A stretch of DNA of 64,000 bases, from the NCBI RefSeq assembly GCF_009712475.1, contig NZ_VCJO01000002.1, positions 248,001 to 312,000 on the forward strand, read 5' to 3'. Source of the stretch: Micromonospora sp. CP22 (GTDB taxonomy: Bacteria; Actinomycetota; Actinomycetes; Mycobacteriales; Micromonosporaceae). The notes beneath the pieces were generated by a model that saw nothing but the letters and a program-made list of their open reading frames with translations, was not told the DNA's origin and did not search any database. The position numbers were made by a program, and so were the translations under genes. This document shows positions 55,125 through 63,542 of the stretch, in pieces (the first letter of the stretch is position 1; each line of letters begins with the position of its first letter).

Positions 55125-55553
55125 TCAGCCGGTCCGTCGGACGAGGGTGCCGGTCGGGTGCCGCCCGGTGATCGAGGCGGCCGGCTCCGCGAAGGACGAA
55201 CCGGTGTACGTGGTGCCTGGACGGGCCCCGGAACCCTGCTCGATCTCCCCAGACGGTCCGTCGGACCGCAGGGCCGCCGGTGGCGGGCAGGTGCCCCGGG
55301 GCGGCAGGGGGTTCGCAGTGGCCGAGACTCGGGCGGCAGGTGACGGACGTGCCGTGACGGCGAGGGCGGAGGCGATGGCCGCCTGGGCGTCCCGGCGACG
55401 CCGGTTCCACGCGCCGCGATCCCCGTCGAAGTAGCCCTGCCGGTAGCCGAACCGATAGCCGATCCGGTAGCTGAGCTGCCCGTGCAGCCGCCCTGCCGCG
55501 TAGCTCGTCGCGGCGAGTACGAGTACCAGGAAGATCGCCAGGAATGGACTCAT
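55125..55553 (-). CDS. Small membrane-anchored hypothetical protein
   Basis: A 142-aa protein with one N-terminal transmembrane helix (FLAIFLVLVLAATSYAAGRL), then LSYRIGYRFGYRQGYFDGD, in which a GYR unit recurs every four residues. An Ala-rich helix and a low-complexity tail follow. I know no family. ATG 55553; it lies 28 nt after the next upstream gene and is likely cotranscribed with it. Confidence 0.65.
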   Translation of the reverse strand: MSPFLAIFLVLVLAATSYAAGRLHGQLSYRIGYRFGYRQGYFDGDRGAWNRRRRDAQAAIASALAVTARPSPAARVSATANPLPPRGTCPPPAALRSDGPSGEIEQGSGARPGTTYTGSSFAEPAASITGRHPTGTLVRRTG

Positions 55554-55581
55554 CCGGCGGCTCCGGTTCCCCGCGCGACCG

Positions 55582-55926
55582 TCATCGCTCCTCCGGTTCG
55601 ATGGTGGTGGGGTCGGCCATCAGGAGTCGGTCGAGGTCGTCGGTGCCGATCTCCTCCACCAGCTCGACGCTGATCCGGCAGCCGTCCATCACCACCTCGG
55701 CCATGGAGGAACGGCGGATCTCGCCGCCGGCGTCGTAGACCCGCACGCTCAGTTCCGGGCAGCCGAGGTGGGTCCGCCAGGCGTTCCATTCGGCTCGATC
55801 CCCGACGCTGAGCGAGAGGTAGCGGCAGCCGCGGGCGAGGTAGAGGCGCCATGGCGCACTCAGCCCGGCGGCAACCCCCTCGGCCACCAGGCCGAACGCC
55901 TGGGCACGGGTTGCGAGTTCGGTCAC
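55582..55926 (-). CDS. Hypothetical protein (114 aa)
   Basis: A compact soluble protein, acidic at its C-terminus: MTELATRAQAFGLVAEGVAAG, a middle with WNAWRTHLGCPELSVRVYDA and MDGCRISVELVEEIGTDDLD. No family recognised. GTG 55926. It is divergent from the HTH regulator across a 264-nt gap that carries two direct repeats, so the two may be co-regulated. Confidence 0.65.
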   Translation of the reverse strand: MTELATRAQAFGLVAEGVAAGLSAPWRLYLARGCRYLSLSVGDRAEWNAWRTHLGCPELSVRVYDAGGEIRRSSMAEVVMDGCRISVELVEEIGTDDLDRLLMADPTTIEPEER

Positions 55927-55975
55927 CGCGTCCCCCTCGCACCGGGCGCGTGACGCAGGTGAGCACTGATCGTCT

Positions 55976-56016
55976 CATGCACGTGACACACCGTAGGTTG
56001 TCCCATGAACGTGACA
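55976..56016. promoter_or_regulatory. Two direct repeats, candidate operator between divergent genes
   Basis: CATGCACGTGACA (55976-55988) and CATGAACGTGACA (56004-56016) differ at one base and are spaced by 28 bp. CGTGACA occurs again at 56131-56137. They lie between the small minus-strand genes and the HTH regulator at 56191. Confidence 0.5.
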
Positions 56017-56190
56017 GTATCAGCTTTTCGTTCGTTTGCCCCTACACCTACGTACATCTATCCTGCCCAGGTGGCACCCCTCAGGAAGAGTGCCGGACCC
56101 CCCTCCGGCCACACTGCAATGACGTCACGCAAGCGTGACAAAGGCGTGGCAGGCACCGTTACCCGGGCGCAGCGGCCGTACGGTCACGAG

Positions 56191-56631
56191 GTGACCGAGA
56201 CGACCAGCGCGCGGAAGATCGCCTTCGCCACCTTCGTCCGGCGCGCCCTCGACGAGGCCCGCGCGACCCGGGCCTGGAGCGGCACCGAGGTCTCCCGACG
56301 CACCGGCGTCTCCCGACAGACCATCAACCGGTGGGTACGCGGTGACTGGGCCAGCGACCCGGAAGCCGAACGGGTGGTGGCGTTCTGCGAGGGCCTCGGG
56401 CTCGACCCGGCCGTGGCCTTCACGGCGCTGGGCTGGGACCGGACAGCCTCCCGCCGGAGCGCGCCGTCACCACCACCGATGGACCCCGACGTCGAGGCGC
56501 TGCTCCGCCGGCTGGTCGACCCGGCCGTCTCGGACGCGGAGAAGTTCCACATCCGAGAAACCATTCGTTACCTCGCATACCGCCCGACGCTGCCGCTCGG
56601 TGTCCGGAACCGAGGAGAAGCCGCCAGCTAG
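56191..56631 (+). CDS. Helix-turn-helix transcriptional regulator (XRE-like)
   Basis: A 146-aa protein. ARATRAWSGTEVSRRTGVSR followed by QTINRWVRGDW is a clear HTH of the lambda-repressor type; GLDPAVAFTALGWD and a helical tail (DAEKFHIRETIRYLAYRP) follow. No ligand-binding domain. GTG 56191 gives the shortest sensible start; an in-frame ATG at 56119 is possible. It is divergent from two small unknown genes and may bind the direct repeats upstream. Confidence 0.82.
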   Translation: MTETTSARKIAFATFVRRALDEARATRAWSGTEVSRRTGVSRQTINRWVRGDWASDPEAERVVAFCEGLGLDPAVAFTALGWDRTASRRSAPSPPPMDPDVEALLRRLVDPAVSDAEKFHIRETIRYLAYRPTLPLGVRNRGEAAS

Positions 56632-56791
56632 TTCCTCAGATGGCGAAAGAACGGCAGGTCAACCTCATTCGTTTCGCTTCGGGGCGGGATCGGGCGCGCT
56701 AGCGTCCGTGTTTGTACTGCTTGGGCTCGTCGTCGGCGGGGGGACGGGACAAGGCCGAACCCAGCCCTGCGGGACAGAAAGGGGTCGCTCC

Positions 56792-57145
56792 ATGACCCTG
56801 AAATGGTTGGCTGTCGTGGTCGCGACGGTCTCCGTGACGCTGTGCGTCACCGGGAACGCGGTGACCCTGACCCTGAACGGCGGGCAGCTTCCGCTGCTCG
56901 TCAACCTCTTCGCGCTCGCCACTGCGGGCACCGCGATCGTGCTGGCCGTCGTCGCCGAACTACACGAGCGGCTCAACGATCGGCTCACCGCGCTCACCGA
57001 GTTCCTGGTGGAGCGGTTGCGGGAGATCGAGGCACACACCGGCGACCGGAACTCCGGCTTCGTGGAGGGCTACCTGCTCAGTCACGGGCAGGACGCGGCG
57101 GTGGTGCCGTTCGGACGCCGGGGACGTGGAGCCGCCGAACGCTGA
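56792..57145 (+). CDS. Small membrane protein, two helices
   Basis: A 117-aa protein. Two transmembrane segments (WLAVVVATVSVTLCVTGNAV and LLVNLFALATAGTAIVLAVV) are followed by a charged cytoplasmic helix (ELHERLNDRLTALTEFLVER) that may form a coiled coil, and a basic end. No family recognised. ATG 56792 has AAAGGGG upstream. It lies 68 nt before otsB, which seems to have its own promoter. Confidence 0.7.
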   Translation: MTLKWLAVVVATVSVTLCVTGNAVTLTLNGGQLPLLVNLFALATAGTAIVLAVVAELHERLNDRLTALTEFLVERLREIEAHTGDRNSGFVEGYLLSHGQDAAVVPFGRRGRGAAER

Positions 57146-57199
57146 ATCCATTCACTTTCACGCCGCATTCACGTCAGGATTGACCGGCCGAACCCGGGG

Positions 57200-57205
57200 T
57201 ACGCT
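57200..57205 (+). promoter_or_regulatory. -10 element of a leaderless otsB transcript
   Basis: TACGCT, 7 nt before GTG 57213. TTGACC lies upstream at 57180-57185 but with only 14 bp between, so its role as -35 is doubtful. Confidence 0.45.
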
Positions 57206-57212
57206 GTCGCGC

Positions 57213-58037
57213 GTGCCGCCGTTAAATCTGGGCAACCAGCAGCCGAAGACTCCGCTGAACGCCGACCATGCCTGGCGGGCGACCGCCGACCGGGTCGCCG
57301 AGACCGTCCTCTTCTTCGACTTCGACGGAACCCTCGCGCCGGTCGCCGACGACCCGACCCAGGTGCAGCCCGCACCGAAGGTGCTGGCCGCCATCGAGGC
57401 GCTCGCCCCGGTCGTACAGCGCGTCGCGATCGTCTCGGCCCGGCCGGTCGACTTCCTGCGCGAGCACTTCGACGGGCTCAGCGGCGTCGACCTGTACGGG
57501 CTCTACGGCCTGGAACACAGCCATTCCGGCGGCGACACGGTCACCGAGCCGGCCGCCCTGCCGTGGGTGCCCACAATGGCCGAACTCGCCGACGTGGCCC
57601 GCGCCGAACTACCGCCCGGCACCCTCGTGGAGTACAAGCGTCTCTCCGTCGCCCTGCACTGGCGGACCACGCCGCACCTCGCCGCCACCGTCGAGCAGTG
57701 GGGACGCGACCAGGCCGAACGCCTCGGTCTACGGGTGCAGGTCGGCCGGATGGTCCTGGAGATCAAGCCGCCGGTCGACCGGGACAAGGGCATGGTGATC
57801 GACGAACTCGTGCAGGGAGTACGCGCGGCCTGGTACTTCGGTGACGATGTCTCCGACATCAAGGCGTTCGCGGCGCTACGCGCCCGCGCTGCGGCCGACC
57901 CGGACTTCATCGGTGTCTGCGTCGCCGTCGCCAACCCGGAGACCGGCGACGAGGTCGCCGAAGCCGCCGACCTCACCATCGACTCCCCGGCCGACCTGGG
58001 TGACTTCCTCACCGAGGCCACCCACCGGCTCAGCTGA
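57213..58037 (+). CDS. otsB: Trehalose-6-phosphate phosphatase
   Basis: A 274-aa HAD-superfamily phosphatase that makes trehalose. HAD motif I is FFDFDGTLAPVADDPTQ, motif II is VAIVSARPVDFL, and motifs III/IV lie in EIKPPVDRDKGMVIDEL and YFGDDVSDIKAF. YGLYGLEH is typical of OtsB. No otsA is adjacent. GTG 57213 is 7 nt from a -10 element, so the mRNA is probably leaderless. Codon 4 is TTA (57222-57224), the only in-frame TTA I found in the window. It lies close to the start, as in many bldA-dependent Streptomyces genes, so translation may depend on tRNA-Leu(UAA). Confidence 0.94.
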   Translation: MPPLNLGNQQPKTPLNADHAWRATADRVAETVLFFDFDGTLAPVADDPTQVQPAPKVLAAIEALAPVVQRVAIVSARPVDFLREHFDGLSGVDLYGLYGLEHSHSGGDTVTEPAALPWVPTMAELADVARAELPPGTLVEYKRLSVALHWRTTPHLAATVEQWGRDQAERLGLRVQVGRMVLEIKPPVDRDKGMVIDELVQGVRAAWYFGDDVSDIKAFAALRARAAADPDFIGVCVAVANPETGDEVAEAADLTIDSPADLGDFLTEATHRLS

Positions 58038-58058
58038 GCGAGCGAGCCGCGCCGGGTC

Positions 58059-58832
58059 TCAGACCCCGTAGCGGCGCTGGCGGGTGGCGTAGGAGCGCAG
58101 CGCGCGAAGGAAGTCGACCCGCCGGAACTCGGGCCAGTTCAACTCGCAGAAGTAGAACTCCGAGTGCGCCGACTGCCAGAGCATGAAGCCGGAGAGCCGC
58201 TGTTCCCCGCTGGTCCGGATGATCAGATCCGGATCCGGCAGTCCCCGGGTGTACAGGTGCTCGGAGATGTCGTCGACGTCGAGCGATCCGGCCAGTTCCT
58301 CCAGCGTGCCACCGTTCGCCGCGTGCTCCAGCAGCAACGAGCGCACCGCGTCGGCGATCTCCCGCCGGCCGCCGTAGCCCACGGCGATGTTGACCTGAGC
58401 GCCGCCGGTGCGCTGCCGGGTCCGCTCCTCGGCGGCCTTGAGCGCGTTCGCATGGTGCGCCGGCAACACGTCCAGCGCACCCACCATCCGCAGCCGCCAG
58501 GGGTTGCCCTCCTCGGCCAGTTCGGTGGTGAGGTCCTCGATGATCTGGAGCAGCGGGTCCAACTCCGTCGCCGGGCGCGAGAGGTTGTCCGTGGAGAGCA
58601 GCCACAGCGTGATGTGCCCGACACCCGCAGCGTCACACCAGCGCAGCAGCTCCTTGATCCGCTCGGCGCCCCGCCGGTGCCCGTCGTTCGGATCGACGAA
58701 CCCCATGTCCCGCGCCCACCTGCGGTTTCCGTCACACATCACACCCACGTGGCGGGGCACCGGTCGGCCCGCGAGCTTGGCCGTGAGCCGCCGCTCGTAG
58801 ACGGAGTAGAGAAGTTTCCGCAGAGTCATCAC
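58059..58832 (-). CDS. Short-chain Z-isoprenyl diphosphate synthase (Rv1086-like)
   Basis: A 257-aa cis-prenyltransferase. HVGVMCDGNRRWARDMGF carries the catalytic Asp and the Asn-Arg-Arg-Trp box; LLSTDNLSRP, VNIAVGYGGRREI and DPDLIIRTSGEQRLSGFMLW are the remaining family regions. The sequence follows M. tuberculosis Rv1086 (Z-farnesyl diphosphate synthase) more than the long-chain UppS, notably LLST(D/E)NL and the ending RSYATRQRRYG. It would supply short Z-prenyl primers for decaprenyl phosphate. Start GTG 58832 or ATG 58829; TACCCT lies 5 nt upstream of the GTG. Confidence 0.9.
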   Translation of the reverse strand: MMTLRKLLYSVYERRLTAKLAGRPVPRHVGVMCDGNRRWARDMGFVDPNDGHRRGAERIKELLRWCDAAGVGHITLWLLSTDNLSRPATELDPLLQIIEDLTTELAEEGNPWRLRMVGALDVLPAHHANALKAAEERTRQRTGGAQVNIAVGYGGRREIADAVRSLLLEHAANGGTLEELAGSLDVDDISEHLYTRGLPDPDLIIRTSGEQRLSGFMLWQSAHSEFYFCELNWPEFRRVDFLRALRSYATRQRRYGV

Positions 58833-58898
58833 CTAGCAGGGTAGCGAGCCGCCGCGTGGATCCGTGTGCCGGTGGCCGATGCGCGCCTGCCGGCACTT

Positions 58899-58979
58899 CA
58901 AGATCCGAACAACTTCAGGGAAGTTGCTGGCTCCGCCTCGGGCTGAGGCAGCAACACCAGGGAAGTTGTCCGGATCTTG
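58899..58979. repeat. 81-bp nested inverted repeat
   Basis: The outer arms 58899-58916 and 58962-58979 pair at 17 of 18 positions (CAAGATCCGAACAACTTC). Inside are GTTGCTG/CAGCAAC and a central GCCTC-GGGCT-GAGGC hairpin, so the whole element can fold as one long cruciform. AGGGAAGTTG occurs twice as a direct repeat. It fills the gap between two minus-strand genes. It may be a terminator or a small dispersed repeat. Confidence 0.85.
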
Positions 58980-58987
58980 AGGCCGGG

Positions 58988-59833
58988 TTAGGGGTGGGTG
59001 CGGGCGGCGCGGCGGATGGCGTAGACGGTGAGGACGGCGGCGACTACCAGCGGCGCACCGTCGCGTACCAGGCCGTCGACGCCGAGCAGCCACCAGCACA
59101 ATGGCAGGTCGACGGCGAGCACGACGACGGTGACGACGACGAGCAGCGTGCCCGCCCACCGCCGCCCACGCATCAGGAACGCGGTGCAGAACAGCACCAG
59201 GTAGCTGGTCGCGATGCCGGCGCCCAGCCAGAACAGCACGGCGGGCACGGCGATCAACCGCCCGTCCAGGATCGCGGCGGTGGCGACCAGGGCCGGAACC
59301 AGCATCAGCGGGCTGTACGTGAACGCCGCGACCCGGCTGGTCAACAGCCAGGCGCTCGCCTCCGGCCGACGCGGAGGTGTTTCCCGCCAGGAGATGCCGG
59401 AGCGGTCGATCACCAGTCGGGCTCGGTGTCGTACCAGGTGTTCGGCGAGCGTCGGCGACCGGTACAGCAGCCAGACCACGGTGGCGCAGAGCGCGGTGAG
59501 CAGGGCGAAACCGAGCAGACCGGGCAACGGCGGTACGCCCTGACGGGGCACGATCAGCCGCCCGACCGCGAAGACCGTGGTGACGGAGAGGATCAGGCCG
59601 AACGGACGGGCCACCGTCCGACCGCGCCGCACATGCCCGATGAGCAGCAGGAATCCGAACGAGCGAAGCATCGCCCACCCGGTGCGCACGGCGAGTCCGA
59701 AACCCTGCTCCGGCGCGTACCACCAGTTGAGCACCTCGACCACGACGGTGGCCGCGGCGGTCACCGCCAACAGTGCGGTCAGGGCCCGGACGGCGGACGG
59801 CCGCCGGACCTCGGTCTCGGCGGCCGTCCTCAT
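58988..59833 (-). CDS. Hypothetical polytopic membrane protein
   Basis: A 281-aa protein with about eight hydrophobic segments (for example ALTALLAVTAAATVVVEVLN and TLLVVVTVVVLAVDLPLCWWLL) and a short basic loop in the middle (LVRHRARLVIDRSGISWRETPPRR). No family recognised. It lies 31 nt after pckG on the same strand, with a small hairpin between. Confidence 0.7.
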   Translation of the reverse strand: MRTAAETEVRRPSAVRALTALLAVTAAATVVVEVLNWWYAPEQGFGLAVRTGWAMLRSFGFLLLIGHVRRGRTVARPFGLILSVTTVFAVGRLIVPRQGVPPLPGLLGFALLTALCATVVWLLYRSPTLAEHLVRHRARLVIDRSGISWRETPPRRPEASAWLLTSRVAAFTYSPLMLVPALVATAAILDGRLIAVPAVLFWLGAGIATSYLVLFCTAFLMRGRRWAGTLLVVVTVVVLAVDLPLCWWLLGVDGLVRDGAPLVVAAVLTVYAIRRAARTHP

Positions 59834-59834
59834 G

Positions 59835-59856
59835 GGATCCGATGATGCCCGGATCC
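59835..59856 (-). terminator. Small hairpin between pckG and the following gene
   Basis: GGATCCG (59835-59841) pairs with CGGATCC (59850-59856) over an 8-nt loop, in the 31-nt gap after pckG. A weak terminator at best. Confidence 0.35.
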
Positions 59857-59864
59857 GGCGTCGA

Positions 59865-61715
59865 TCACACCTGCTGCTGCGGCTGCTCCGCGTCGAGTCG
59901 GGCCCGCAGGGCGTCCAGCTCGGCCCAGAGGACCCCGGGCAGCTTGTCGCCGAACTTCTCGAACCACTCGGTGATCAGCGGCAACTCGTCACGCCACTCC
60001 TGCGGGTCCACCTTCAGCGCGATGCGGACGTCCTCCGGCGTCATGTCCAGACCCTCGACGTCCAGCGAGTCCAGCGTCGGGACCATGCCGATCGGGGTCT
60101 CCACGGCGTCCGCCTGGCCCTCGATCCGCTCGATGATCCACTTGAGGACCCGCGAGTTCTCGCCGAAGCCCGGCCAGAGGAAACCACCCTCCGGGTCCTT
60201 ACGGAACCAGTTGACGTAGTACACCTTCGGCAGCTTCGACTCGTCGCCGTCGACGCCCTTGCCCATCTCGATCCAGTGCCGGAAGTAGTCACCGGCGTGG
60301 TAGCCGATGAACGGCAGCATCGCCATCGGGTCGCGGCGGACCACACCGACCGCGCCGGACGCGGCGGCCGTGGTCTCCGAGGAGAGCGTGGCACCCATGT
60401 AGACGCCGTGCACCCAGTCGCGGGCCTCGGTCACCAGCGGCACGGTGTCGCGACGCCGGCCACCGAACAGGATCGCGTCGATCGGTACGCCGTTCGGGTT
60501 GTAGTAGTCCTCCGCCAGGATCGGGCACTGGGTGATCGGGGTGCAGAACCGGCTGTTCGCGTGCGAGGAGAGGCTGTCGCTCTCCGGCGTCCAGTCGTTG
60601 CCCTTCCAGTCGATCAGGTGGGCGGGCGGCTCGCCCATGCCCTCCCACCAGACGTCACCGTCGTCGGTGAGGGCGACGTTGGTGAAGATGGAATTGCCCC
60701 GCTCCAGCGTCCGCATGGCGTTGGCGTTGGTCTTCCAGTCGGTGCCCGGGGCGACGCCGAACAGGCCGTACTCCGGGTTGATCGCGTAGAGCCGTCCGTC
60801 CGGGCCAAACCGCATCCAGGCGATGTCGTCGCCGATCGTCTCGACCTTCCAACCCGGGATGGTCGGCTCCAGCATCGCCAGGTTGGTCTTGCCGCAGGCC
60901 GACGGGAAGGCACCGGCGATGTGGTATACCCGCCCCTCCGGCGACGTGATCTTCAGGATCAGCATGTGCTCGGCGAGCCAGCCCTCGTCCCGCCCCATCA
61001 CGCTGGCGATCCGCAGGGCGTAGCACTTCTTGCCGAGCAGCGAGTTACCGCCGTACCCGGAACCGAAGGACCAGATCTCGCGGGTCTCCGGGAAGTGGGA
61101 GATGTACTTGGTCTCGTTGCACGGCCAGGCCACGTCCTGCTGGCCGGGTGCCAGCGGCGCGCCGATCGAGTGCAGGGCGCGCACGAAGTCCGCGTCCTCG
61201 CCCATCGCCTCCAGGATCTTGGCACCCATCCGGGTCATGATCCGCATGGACGCGACCACGTACGGGCTGTCCGTGATCTCCACCCCGAACATGGGCTTCT
61301 CAGCCTCGACCGGACCCATCACGAACGGGATGACGTACATGGTCCGCCCGCGCATCGCGCCGCGGTACAGCTCCGTCATGGTCCGCTTCATCTCGGCCGG
61401 CGCCATCCAGTTGTTGGTGGGCCCGGCGTCCGCTTCGTCCACGGAGCAGATGAAGGTGCGCTCCTCGACCCGGGCGACGTCCGTCGGATCGGTACGCGTG
61501 TAGAACGAGTTGGGTTTCTTCTCGGGGTTCAGCCGGACGAGTGTTCCGGCTTCGACCAGTTCGTCGGTGAGGCGACGCCATTCCTCGTCGGACCCGTCCA
61601 CCCACACGACCTGGTCAGGGGTGGTCAGTTCAGCGACCTCACGGACCCAGGCGAGAAGTTTCGGGTGGGACGTAGGGGCCTGATCGATACCCCGAACGGT
61701 GGCCGGAGCAACCAT
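59865..61715 (-). CDS. pckG: Phosphoenolpyruvate carboxykinase (GTP)
   Basis: A 616-aa GTP-dependent enzyme that turns oxaloacetate into PEP for gluconeogenesis. The P-loop is [16 protein letters not shown] with the reactive cysteine, the PEP/OAA-binding part is [20 protein letters not shown], the metal site is in [10 protein letters not shown], and [12 protein letters not shown] and [11 protein letters not shown] are typical. AAGGAG lies 7 nt before ATG 61715. Together with ppc it sets flux at the PEP node. A Rex-like operator lies 137 nt upstream. Confidence 0.97.
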   Translation of the reverse strand: MVAPATVRGIDQAPTSHPKLLAWVREVAELTTPDQVVWVDGSDEEWRRLTDELVEAGTLVRLNPEKKPNSFYTRTDPTDVARVEERTFICSVDEADAGPTNNWMAPAEMKRTMTELYRGAMRGRTMYVIPFVMGPVEAEKPMFGVEITDSPYVVASMRIMTRMGAKILEAMGEDADFVRALHSIGAPLAPGQQDVAWPCNETKYISHFPETREIWSFGSGYGGNSLLGKKCYALRIASVMGRDEGWLAEHMLILKITSPEGRVYHIAGAFPSACGKTNLAMLEPTIPGWKVETIGDDIAWMRFGPDGRLYAINPEYGLFGVAPGTDWKTNANAMRTLERGNSIFTNVALTDDGDVWWEGMGEPPAHLIDWKGNDWTPESDSLSSHANSRFCTPITQCPILAEDYYNPNGVPIDAILFGGRRRDTVPLVTEARDWVHGVYMGATLSSETTAAASGAVGVVRRDPMAMLPFIGYHAGDYFRHWIEMGKGVDGDESKLPKVYYVNWFRKDPEGGFLWPGFGENSRVLKWIIERIEGQADAVETPIGMVPTLDSLDVEGLDMTPEDVRIALKVDPQEWRDELPLITEWFEKFGDKLPGVLWAELDALRARLDAEQPQQQV

Positions 61716-61851
61716 GACACATCTCCTTGTGGTCGACGCTGACCGGTCTATGGAGTGCACGAATCTCGGCGTCGCGATGCGCGTCGCCTTCGTGGAAACC
61801 TGGGATTGGCCTCAGCGTAAACCGAGCAACCTCCCCAGTCAGTGGGACTGG

Positions 61852-61869
61852 TTGTGAACAACTGCACAA
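61852..61869. promoter_or_regulatory. Rex-like operator upstream of pckG
   Basis: TTGTGAACAACTGCACAA agrees with the Rex consensus TGTGAAC-N3-TTCACA at 12 of 13 fixed positions. It sits in the 433-nt gap 61716-62148 between divergent pckG and gtrA genes. The rest of the gap holds a TTTCACGC direct repeat (61909-61934) and no gene I can support. Rex senses the NADH/NAD ratio. Confidence 0.5.
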
Positions 61870-62136
61870 GGTGTGGTCACGCTGCGGCATCACGAGCCTT
61901 TACCCGCTTTCACGCGCAGTTTCACGCAAATTCTCCGGCGGACCTCCTGCTGGCGGCGCCTCACCGATGGCCGTGGCAGCGTTTTGTGACCTGGCGCGCC
62001 GAAGCGTCAACAACACCCGATCACACGGATGCCGTTACGCTCCGTCCATGTCGGTCCGGGCCGCCACACCGCCGACCGGCCACGTGACGGTGCTCCTCGA
62101 CGCCCGTTGCTACCCGCTCCCGAGCCCGCCAACCGG

Positions 62137-62142
62137 TACGCT
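62137..62142 (+). promoter_or_regulatory. -10 element of a leaderless gtrA transcript
   Basis: TACGCT, 6 nt before GTG 62149. It favours this GTG over ATG 62161. Confidence 0.45.
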
Positions 62143-62148
62143 CGCACA

Positions 62149-62688
62149 GTGGCCGCGACGATGACCGGGGAGCCAGGCTCCCGGCAGACCCGCCCGGGTC
62201 TGGTTCACTCCCTGATCGACCGCTTCGGTCACCTCATCCGGGAAATGAGCAAGTTCGCCACCGTCGGCGGGATCGCCTTCGTCATCGACTTCGTCCTGTT
62301 CAACTACCTGATCGGGCCGCAGGGCGTCGAGCAGGTCACGGCCAAGACGATCGCGACGGTCATCGCCGCGACCGTCGCCTTCCTGGGCAACCGGTTCTGG
62401 ACGTGGCGCCACCGCAAGCGCTCCCACCCGGCGCGCGAGTACGCGCTCTTCTTCTTCTTCAACGCGGTGGGCCTGGGCATCGCGGTGGCCTGCCTCGCCA
62501 TCAGCCACTACGGGCTCGGCAGCATCTGGCCGGCGGTCTTCCAGACCCGGCTGGCCGACAACATCGCCAGCTTCGTCGTGGGCACCGGGTTCGGCACGCT
62601 GTTCCGATTCTGGTCCTACCGACGGTTCGTCTTCGTCGAAGAGGGAACACCACCCGTCGCGGAAACGAACCAGGACCGTCGGGCGTGA
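62149..62688 (+). CDS. GtrA-family membrane protein (copy 1)
   Basis: A 179-aa protein with four helices. KFATVGGIAFVIDFVLFNYL and FLGNRFWTWRHRKRSHPAREYALFFFFNAVG are the GtrA signatures, and FRFWSYRRFVF is the usual end. GtrA proteins are thought to flip polyprenyl-phosphate-linked sugars or otherwise serve envelope glycosylation. GTG 62149 is a likely leaderless start; ATG 62161 is an alternative. A second GtrA gene follows after 63 nt. Confidence 0.88.
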   Translation: MAATMTGEPGSRQTRPGLVHSLIDRFGHLIREMSKFATVGGIAFVIDFVLFNYLIGPQGVEQVTAKTIATVIAATVAFLGNRFWTWRHRKRSHPAREYALFFFFNAVGLGIAVACLAISHYGLGSIWPAVFQTRLADNIASFVVGTGFGTLFRFWSYRRFVFVEEGTPPVAETNQDRRA

Positions 62689-62738
62689 CCTGCCGCCCAC
62701 TCGTTCGGTCGGAGCCAGCCGACCCCGACCCGCTGCCC

Positions 62739-62744
62739 TAAGGT
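62739..62744 (+). promoter_or_regulatory. -10 element of a leaderless transcript (second gtrA gene)
   Basis: TAAGGT, 7 nt before ATG 62752. Confidence 0.4.
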
Positions 62745-62751
62745 GTTGCCC

Positions 62752-63465
62752 ATGCCTCTCGTCCGTCTGCTGCCGGAGCGCTGGCAGAAGTTCATCCACG
62801 AGGCACTCAAGTTCGGCCTGGTCGGAGGCATCAACACGGTCATCAATTACGCCGTGTTCAACGCGCTCGCACTCACCGTTTTCGTCGATGGCCAACTGAA
62901 GGCCACCGTCGTCGCCACCATCGTTGCGACTATCACGTCGTATCTGATGAATCGGCACTGGACGTACCGCGATCGCCCAAAATCTGCAATGCAGCGCGAA
63001 TACGCCCTGTTTTTCCTTTTTAACGGGGCGGGGCTGCTCATTGAACTCGGCGTGCTCGCCGCCGCCAAGTACGGGCTGGGCGTGACCGGGCTGCTGGCGC
63101 TGAACGTGGCGAAGACGGGCGGCGTGGTGCTGGCGACCCTGTTCCGGTTCTGGTCGTACCGGACCTTCGTCTTCCAGCCCGCCGCACCCGCCGAGTCGAC
63201 GCAGCACTGGCACGGCCTACCCCGCGACGAGTGGGACACGATGGCCGGCATGGACCCGGTGGCCGAGTTGGCCGAGTCCGTGACGGAGCTGGAGGAGGAG
63301 CAACCACCCGCCCGGCCCGGCGTGGCTGCCCAACCGCTCCAGCCCAGGTCCGCGTCAGTGCCCGACGAAGCCGAGTTGACGGCGGCCCTGGACGCCGAGC
63401 TGGAGGCCGAGTTGGCTGCCCAGTTGCAGCCCGCCCCGGCCCCCCGCCGCCTCCGCCGCCGCTGA
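62752..63465 (+). CDS. GtrA-family membrane protein (copy 2) with acidic tail
   Basis: A 237-aa protein whose first 140 residues form the GtrA domain (EALKFGLVGGINTVINYAVF, LMNRHWTYRDRPKSAMQREYALFFLFN, FRFWSYRTFVF). The remaining 95 residues are a Glu/Pro-rich, probably disordered cytoplasmic tail that copy 1 lacks, ending in a basic RRLRRR. The central part (62841-63040) is noticeably less GC-rich than its neighbours. Likely a partner of envelope glycosyltransfer. Confidence 0.87.
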   Translation: MPLVRLLPERWQKFIHEALKFGLVGGINTVINYAVFNALALTVFVDGQLKATVVATIVATITSYLMNRHWTYRDRPKSAMQREYALFFLFNGAGLLIELGVLAAAKYGLGVTGLLALNVAKTGGVVLATLFRFWSYRTFVFQPAAPAESTQHWHGLPRDEWDTMAGMDPVAELAESVTELEEEQPPARPGVAAQPLQPRSASVPDEAELTAALDAELEAELAAQLQPAPAPRRLRRR

Positions 63466-63542
63466 CCGACCCAGCCAGCCGAGCCAGGCCAACACCGCCG
63501 GACCAACCAGCCAGGCCAGCCCCGCTGGACCGGCTCCGGGGT

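Noticed and set aside
54984..55343. Plus-strand frame in the gap upstream of phoH
   Set aside because: Gly/Arg/Pro-rich with no recognisable fold; it overlaps the end of a more credible minus-strand gene.
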